Below, piece after piece: positions 16,501 through 25,500 of a DNA stretch of 36,087 bases. The stretch's first letter is position 1. Every line of letters starts with the position of its first letter. Location of the stretch: NCBI GenBank assembly GCA_002480345.1, contig DLBY01000163.1, forward strand, positions 1 to 36,087, written 5' to 3'. Position numbers and translations under genes: made by a program. The notes beneath the pieces are model-generated. The model ran no database searches, was not told the DNA's origin, and was given only the letters and a program-made list of their open reading frames with translations. Origin of the DNA: Phycisphaerales bacterium UBA7812. Lineage in GTDB: Bacteria; Planctomycetota; Phycisphaerae; Phycisphaerales; UBA1924.

Positions 16501-19500
16501 GCTGATCGTGGCGGGCGACGAGGTGACCTTCGAGAAGGTCGAGCAGATCCTCGCGGACCTGACGGCGGTGCCGGTGGAGCGGGGGCTGCGGATCATCCCG
16601 ATCGCGAACGCGGACGCGTCGGCGATCCGCGAGCGGTCGCTGGCGATCTACAACGCGCAGGTGGAGCAGATCCCCGGTGCGGGGCCCGTCGACATCACGG
16701 TCGACGAGTCGACCAACTCGCTCGAGGTCGTCGCGGACACCGACGCGATGGACCGGTACATGGACATCATCGACGAGCTGCAGCGGCAGATCGGACCGGC
16801 AAGGGAGGTCCGGCTGATCGAGTTGCGCCTCGCGAAGGCGGCGGATGTGATCGCGTTCCTGGAGGAGATGACCAGCGCGAGCGAGACACTCCGCATCGAT
16901 GGCGGGCCGGCCCCGGTGTTCGAGGCGATCGAGTCGAACAACTCGATCATGGTCGCGGCGCAGCCCGCGCAGTTCCGGATCATCGATCAGCTGATCCGCT
17001 CGCTGGACAACCAGCAATCGGCCGAGCGGCCGCCCCTGCGGATCATCCGCCTGCGCTCGACCGACGCGGGGAACATCGCGCAGATCCTGCAGCGGAACTA
17101 CCAGAGCCGTCCTCCCGAGGACCGGCAGCTCAAGCCCGTGGACATCCAGGCGGACGCGGCGACCAACTCGCTGATCGTGAGCGCGCACCCCGAGGTGCTT
17201 CCGGAGATCGAGCAGATCATCGGGGAGCTCAACGACGCGCAGGCGTACGACAGCGAGGGGCGGGAGATCCGGATCTTCCCGCTCAAGGTGGCGCGGGCGG
17301 AGGAGCTCGCGAAGACGATCGACGCGATGTACCCCGAGCCGCCGATGCCCTACGACAACCGGGGGCGGCCGCTGCCGCACCTGCAGGGCAAGAAGGAAGT
17401 GAGCGTCCGGGCGGACCCGGTGACGAACTCGCTGATTGTGGATGCGCCGGCGCAGCGGCTGAGCGGCTTCGAGCAGATCGTGCAGAGCCTCGACAAGCTG
17501 AAGGTGGACGAGGGCGTCGAGCTGCGGACCTACAAGGTGGACCGGGCGGATCTGAACGCGGTGGCGACTATGCTGCGCCAGCTGGGCAGCGGGGGAGCGC
17601 TGGGCGCGACGGGGAACACCCCTGTGACGGTGACGACCGAGCCGGCGAGCCGGACGGTGATCGTTTCGGGCCCGCAGACGATCTTCGAGCAGGTCGAGAA
17701 GGTCATCGCGGAGATCGACGGGGATGTGGACCGCCCCGCGACGAGCCTGCGGATGTACCCGCTGGCGTTTGCGAAGGCGGAGAAGCTTCAGCCCCTGCTG
17801 ACGCAGTTGCTGACGGCGCGCCTGCGCGAGAGCGGGGAGACGCCCGAGCGACTGGTCGATGAGCTGCTCGAGGTCGCGAGCGACGCGGCGAGCAACACGC
17901 TGATCATCTCGGGCCCCGAGGCGGTTCAGCAGGTCGCGGAGCAGCTGATCGAGGCGCTCGACACCGAGGCGGCGACGGTGGGGCGGTCAACGGTCCGCAT
18001 CATCCCGCTGACCTTCGCGGACGCGAACAGCGTGGCGCGGACGCTGACGGGGGCGATCCCGGGGATGGAGCTTCCGGCGGGCGGGCCCGTGACGGTGCTC
18101 GCGGCGGTGGGGAGCAACGCGCTCTTGCTGACGGGCGCGCGGGCGGACCTCGCGAAGGTCGAGGAACTCGTCGAGCCCCTGGACAAGCAGCCTTTCGACC
18201 CCGAGAAGCCCGCGGTGGAGACCTTCGCGCTCGAGCACGCGGACGCGAGCGAGATCGCGCGGACGGTGGAGAGCCTGCTGATCGATCAGCAGCAGACGGA
18301 TCCTCGCCTGCTGACCTATCGCCTGCGGTACAGCCGGGGGCAGTATGTCGAGCCCCCGAAGATTCGGGTGGAGGCGGAGCGTCGGACGAACGCGCTGATC
18401 GTGAGCGGGCCGGCGGAGACGATCGAGCTGGCGCGGGAGGTCATCACGCGGCTGGACCAGCCCGCGGAGACGAGCGGGCGGACGGTGCTGACCTTTACGC
18501 CTGCGAAGGCGGACCCGTCGGTGCTCGCGCAGACGGTCTCGAAGATCGTGCGGGAGACCTTCGATGTCGAGCGTCGCCCTCTGGAGATCACGGCCGAGCC
18601 CACCTCGGGCGCGGTGCTGGTGATCGGTCCCGAATCGCAGGCGAACGAAGCGGTGAAGCTTCTCGCGGAGTTCGACGATCGGTCGGCGTCGATGCCTCTG
18701 GTTGAGCTGCGTTCGTTCGCGCTCGAGCACGCTGAGGCGCGTGCGGTCTCGCAGACGGTGACGCAGATGCTGGGCGATCGGAGCCGATGGCCCGAGGACC
18801 TGCGGAGAGCCGAGCGTGCGGGGCTGAACATCCCGCGTCCGACCATCCAGGCGGACCAGGGGACGAACCGGCTGCTCGTCAGCGTGCCGGGCACCTTGAT
18901 GGAGATGGCGTCGAGCTTGATCGAGACGCTCGATCAGCCCCGGGGGGAGTCGGCGGTCGAGGTGCACGTCTTCCGCCTGACGAAGGGTGATGCGGAGAGC
19001 GCCGCGGCGGCGCTGCGCGAGACGCTGAGCGCGGGGTTGCCCGCGGGTGAGCCCGAGCCTCGCATCAGCGCGGAGATGAACAGCAACTCGGTCGTGGTCG
19101 CGGCGACGGGCGAGCGGCTGGTGAAGGCGGGCGAGCTCATCGAGGCGATGGACGAGGTCGCGGCGGAGCCCAGCGAGGTCGGTGTCCGCACGGTGTTCCT
19201 GAAGCACGCGAGCGCGGAAGCGATCGCGCCGATCGTGGAGCGCGTGCTGACCGGGGGCGACGACGACGCGCAGATGGACTTCTGGATGCGCTACAACCTG
19301 CGCATGCTGCGGGCGCGGTCCGGGGGCGATGTCGACGACGGCCCGGCGGTGCGCGTCGCGGCGGAGCGTCGCCTGAACGCGATCGTCGTCAGCGCGCCGG
19401 CGCCTGTTCTCGAACTGGCGGAGGAGGTCATCGCGGGGCTGGATGTCGACCCGGGCGACGGGCCGGGCGGCGGTCGGATCGTCAAGGTCATCACGCTGAA

Positions 19501-22500
19501 CAGCGCCGACGCGGGGGAACTCGCGACGAGCCTGGGGGCGGTGCTCGCGGACGACGGGACGGGGGGCACGCCTCCCACGCTGCGCGTCGACGCATCGAGC
19601 AACTCGCTGATCGTCGGAGCGAGCCCCGAGCAAATGGCGCTGATCGAGGGGCTCGCGAAGCAGCTGGACTCCGCGACGCTGACCACCAGCCGACAGATGC
19701 GCACGCTGCGCCTGGATCGTTCCAGAACCGATGCGCAGCGGATCGCGCGCACGCTGCGTCGGATCCTGGAAGAGCAGGGCGGGGTCAAGGTCGAGGTGAT
19801 CGACGCGGCGGACCTGCTGACGGTGCCCGATGACGAGGAGCAAGGCTCGCGGCAGGATGCGCGCCCGAGCGGGCGCGGGGGCGCGTGGAGGCTGATCGAG
19901 GAAGCGGTCGTCTCGAGTGCGTTCGCAGCGATGCAGGACGGAGCGGGCGGGGCCGACGGAGAGGATGACGCTGCCCCGGATGACGGCGAAGAAGCGACGA
20001 TCACGATCGCGGTGGACCCCGCGACGAACTCGCTGGTCTTCATCGGATCGGATCGGTTGACGGAGCGGCTGACGGAGCTGGCGAGGGAGCTCGAGCGGCA
20101 GGCGCCCGCGGAGCCGACCGCGGTGCGGGTGGTCAAGCTCCCGGATTCCGCGGACGCGCGGACCGTCGCGAACCTGATCAACCAGACGGTGCGGCAGGTC
20201 GGTCGCGCGAGCGACGCGAACCCCTCGGGCTTCACGGGGCGCGTCGCGGTGAGCCCCGATCCCGACGCGGGCGCGGTGATCGTGTGGGCGAACGATACGG
20301 ATTTTGAGACGGTCTCCTCGCTGATCGGGGGCGTGGCGCGGCTGGATCGGTCCGCCGAGCTGACGATCAAGGTCTACCCGCTGGTGAATACAGACGGTCG
20401 CGGCGCGGTGCGCTCCGTGCAGGACCTGTTCAGCCCCTCGCCCCGCGGGCGGCAGGCGCAGCGGGTGCGGGAACTGATGCTGACGGTCGAGGGCCCGGAC
20501 GGCTCGGCGCTGGAGGGCACCTTCGACCCCGAGCGTGTGAGCGTGACGAGCGATCCGTCGGGGACCTCCCTGATCGTGAGCGCGCCGCGTTCGGCGATCC
20601 GTGTTATCGACCGGTTCGTGGGCCTGCTGGACCAGAGCCCGGTGACGGACCGCATGGAGGTGCGTCGCTACGCGCTGGAGAACGCGGACGCGCAGGATCT
20701 GGCGCGGACGATCCAGCGGACGATGGACGCGACGCGTCAGGGTCGCGGGGCGCGGGACATCCCGCGTGCGTCGCTGGTCGCGGATGAGCGCACGAACAGC
20801 CTGCTGGTGACCGCTTCAGGTGATCAGCACGACCAGATCGCAGAGCTGATCAGCGGGAGCGATGTCTCGCTGGAGATCGCGGACCTGGAGACCGCGATCA
20901 TCCCGTTGGAGCACGCGACGCCGCGCGCGGTGCAGCGGATCGTCGAGCAGGTGATCGTGGGGCGCGACCCCGCGAAGCAGGACGCGGTGCAGATCTCGGC
21001 CGAGGACTCGACCAACATGCTGGTCGTGAAGGCGGACGGGGGAACGATCGCGGAAGTGCGCGAGCTGGTGACGCGGATCGATGTCGCGGAATCGGGCTCC
21101 TACCCGGTCCGATCGATCAAGCTCGAGCGGGCGGACGCGGCGGAGGTCGCGCGGGGGCTCCAGCAGTTCTTCGCCCAGCGGGCGCGGCTGAGCGGGCGCC
21201 GGGGCGCGAGCCGTTCGGGCGACGCGGCGATCTTCGGGGATCGCGGGAGCGGGACGATCGTGATCGCCGCCAGCGACGACGACTACGAGCAGATCGAGAG
21301 CCTGGTGGACCAGTTCGACGCGCCGGCGGCGGACCGGGCGCTGTCCTTCAAGGTCATCCCGCTGGCGAACGCGCGGGTGAACGACATCGTGGGCACGGTG
21401 CAGAGCGTGGTGTTCGAGCTGCAGTGGGAGCGCATGTACGGGCGCAACCAGCAGAACGCGATCGACGCGCGCGTGCTCGTCGAGGGCAACGAGCGGACCA
21501 ACTCGGTGCTGGTGTTCGGGGAGGGCGAGATCATCGAGACGATCGAGCGCGTGATCGGCGAGCTCGACCAGCCCGTCGCGGACCTGGGCAAAAGGGTCGT
21601 CAAGGCGATCTTCGTCGAGAAGGGCGACCTCGACGCGCTCGCGGATCTCGTGGAGACCGTGACGCAGAGCCCCGGCTGGCAGTGGTGGAGGGGCCCCGAT
21701 CCCGACCAGGTGATCGCGGAGGTGGACGAGGACCGGCGCCTGCTGCTGCTGATCGGGCAGAAGCCCAAGGTCGATGAGGTCAGCGAGTACATCGCGCAGA
21801 TCGACGCGGCGGGCGACGGGGACGCCCAGGTCGTCGAGTCGATCGCCCTGAAGTATGCCCAGGCGGACCGGGCGGCGAGCAGCCTGTCGCGGTTCTTCCA
21901 GGACCGGGCCCGGTCGCAGGACAGGCGGCGCAGCCGGGTCACGGTGATTGGCTCGCGGGAGGGCAACCTGCTGATCGTCGCGGCGCCGCCGACCGAGCTT
22001 CCGCTGGTGCGGGAACTGGTGGGGCAGATCGACCAGCCCGAGCTGGGCGACGACCGGCGGATCGAGGTCTACACGCTGGCGAACAGCGATGTGCGCGAGG
22101 TCGCGGGCACGCTCCGGACGATGTTCCCGAGGCGGGGGCCCGCGGAGGACCAGGTGATCGTGACGCCCCAGCCCAGCCGGGGGGCGCTGATCGTGAGCGC
22201 GCCGGACGATGAGTTCGCGAACATCGAGGCGTTGTTGAACGAGCTCGATTCGGTCGCGGCGGACGCGGCGGGGACGATCGTGACGGTGCCGCTGGAATCG
22301 GCGCGGGCGACCGACATCGCCCAGAGCCTGCGGGACGCGCTGCCGACGGGGATCAATGTCAAGATCACCCCCGAGGCGCGGAGCAACAGCCTTCTGCTGA
22401 CGGGGTCCGCGGAGGCGATCGAGCAGGTGCGGGGGCAGATCGAGCGGATGGACACCGCGACGGTGCAGTCGCCCACCGAGTTCAAGCGGTTCGAGCTCGA

Positions 22501-25500
22501 TCATGCGGAGGCCGCGGACGCGGCGTTCACGATCCGCGCGATGGTGCGGAACCGCCCCAGGAGCGGGAGCACCCCGGCGCCCAATATCGACCCGAGCCTG
22601 TCGGGCAACTACCTGAGTATCACCGCGGCGCCGGATGACATGCGGTTCATCGAGTCGATCATCGATCAGCTCGACCAGCCCGAGCCCAGCACGCGGAAGA
22701 CGGAATTCGTGAACCTCGAGTACGCGGAGGCGGACTCGGTGCGCACCGCGATGAGCGTGTTCTACGGGCGGTTCGCGCCCGAGGCTCGGAGCCCCGCGGA
22801 GCGGAATGTCACGATCATCGCGGACGAGACGACCAACTCGCTGGTGATCACGGGCGACGAGAGCCTGTTTGAGAACATCCTCGCGCTGCTCGCGAAGCTC
22901 GACACCCCGGAGTACGACACCTCGCGGCAGCTGGTGCTGATCCCGCTGGAGCACGCGGACGCGGAGAGCGTCGCGCGGGCGCTCAACGAGGGCTTCCGGG
23001 CGCCGCTCGAGCAGGAGGCGCAGCGCGAGCGCCTGCGCCAGGAGCGGGCGAACCGGGGCAACCGGCGCAACGGGTCGAACGAGATGGATTCGCCCACGGT
23101 GATCGTCAGCGGTGAGGAGACGCCCAGCGTGAGCGCGGAGCCCGCGTCCAACTCGCTGATCGTGTTCGCGAGCCGACGCGAGATCGAGCGGATCCGCCTG
23201 ATCGTCGAGCAGCTGGATGTGCCCGAGTTCACGAGATTGCCCGAGGCGAGGCTGATCCCGGTGGGCGCGACGACGCGCCCGAGCCGCCTCGCGGAGCGGG
23301 TGCGCCAGGTCTTTCTGCAGGTGACCGGTCGCGAACGCTCGTCGCGCGTCGTGGTCGTCGGGGACGACGACGCGGGCGTGCTGATCGTGCGGGCGGACGA
23401 GGACGCGTTCGGGGAGATCGAGGCGCTCGCGGAAGCCCTCATGCTCGCGGGCGAGGAAGCGGTCGCGACGCCCCGCGTGATCCGGCTCACCCGTCTCCCC
23501 GCGGCGCGGCTGCAGGGGATGATCCGGAACATCTTCCAGCCCATGGCGCAGCGCCGCGGAGAGACGCTGACGATCGAGGTCGATCGCGACTCGAACGCGC
23601 TGGTGGTCGCGGCGAGCGAGGAGATGCACGAGCGGATCGAGGCGCTGACGCGTGAGCTCGACGGGCCCCTCGACGACGCGGGGGACGGCAACAACGCGGG
23701 GGATGACGAGCTCCCGACGCCGGGCGTGGGACAGGGCGTTCGCGTGTTCGAGCTCGAGCACACGAGCCCCGAGACCATGGCGCGGATGCTCGGCCAACTC
23801 GGGCTGACGGGCGCCCAGCCCGCGGACCGGCCCGGCGTGGTGGGCGAGCCCATCCGGGTCATCCCGATGACCACGAAGCGGGCGGTCGCGGTCCTCGCGA
23901 GCCCGATCGACCTCGAGACCGTCGAGGCGTTGATCGCCTCGCTGGACACCGTCGACCTCGCGGATGCGCAGCAGCTCGCGATCGTGCGGCTCGAACTCGC
24001 GGAGGCGGGGTCGGTCGTCCGCCTGCTGGAGAGCCTGCTGCGTCCCGCGGCAGGGGACGGGAAGACCGAGCCCGCGGCGGCGCTCGCGGAGCAGGTGCGG
24101 CGTCTGCGGATGGCGGACGGCGTGTTCGAGAAGAGCGGGGTCGACATCGACCTGAGCGTCCCGATCAAGCTGATCGCCGACGCGTCGAGCAACGCGGTGC
24201 TGGTCGCCTCCACGCCCGGCAATGTGCGCGCCATGGAGGAGGTGATCGGGCTCTTCGATCGCCTGCCGGTGGGAGACGCGGTGGTCGTGCGGATCTTCCC
24301 GCTCGAGAACGCGGCCGCGGCGCGGGTGCGCCAGATCATCGAGGATCTTTTTAGGCGAGGGGAGGCGCTGAGCCGGCTCCCCGGCACGCAGCGCCGCGCG
24401 GCGCCGACGACGACGACGGGGCAAGCGCTGCGGGGCGAGATCGCGGCGACCGTGGATGAGCGCACGAACGCGCTGATTGTCGCGGGGCGGGAGGAAGCGG
24501 TCGCGCTGATCGAGGTGCTCGTCGAGGACCTGGACAGCGACGACGCGGATCGGGGCTGGATCGAGACCGCGATCGTGCCGCTCGACCATGCCGACGCGGT
24601 GACGCTGGCGCGCAAGCTCGACGAGGTGCTGGTGCGCGGGCTCGGGCGCACGCCCGACGCGATCGGGTTGCAGCAGCAGATCGGGCGCCTCCGGCTGGTG
24701 CTCGAGGGCGGGGACGCGGACCCGATCGAGGGGGACCTGTTCGCGCCGATGTCGGGGCTGGTGATCACCCCCGAGGAATCGCTGAATTCGCTGATCGTCG
24801 TGGGGACCCCCACGAATATCGAGCTGGTGCGCGCGCTGGTCGGCCAGCTCGATGTGGAGCTCGCGAGCGCGAACAACGCGGTGCGCGTGATCCCGCTCGA
24901 GAACGCGGCTGCGGATCGCGTCGCGGGTGTGCTCGCGCAGATCTTCGAGGAGCGGGAAGACCTCGCGACGGCCCGCCCCGAGGACAGGCTGATCGTGAGC
25001 GTTGATGCGCGCACGAACGCGTTGATCATCTCGACGAGCCCGCGCAGTTTCTCGATCGTGGAGAAGCTGATCGAGACGCTCGACCGGGACGAGGCGCGGT
25101 TCGCGGTTGGGCTGCATGTTGTGCCGGTGCCCGGCGCCGATGTGCAGGACCTCGCGCCGAAGATCCGCAGGCTGATGACGGAGCGGCTGCGGGCCCAGCA
25201 GAGCCGAGGCGGGGTAGAGAGCCCGCTGGATGTGTTCAGCATCGAGCCCGTCCCGGCGGACGACCTGCTGATCGTCGCGGCGAGCGATGAGAACCTGGAA
25301 CTGGTGAAGGAACTGATCGACGCGCTGACCGCCGACGGGGACGGGTTCGCGGACGCGGAGCGGGTCGAGCTGATCTCGATCGAATCGGCGGGCGGCGCGG
25401 CGGAGCTCGCGGAGGCGATCAACGAGTTGTATGTCCGTCGCGAGAACGAGAAGCGCGGGCGTCAGTCCGTCAGCGTCGTGCCCAGCGAGCGGCAGAACGC

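Noticed and set aside
20816..25117. Very long open frame on the minus strand (over 1,400 codons) opposite the secretin
   Set aside because: Its translation is Arg/Leu/His/Asp-rich without domain features, and it is the mirror image of strongly biased GC codons in the repeat array. The plus-strand frame has clear secretin domains throughout.
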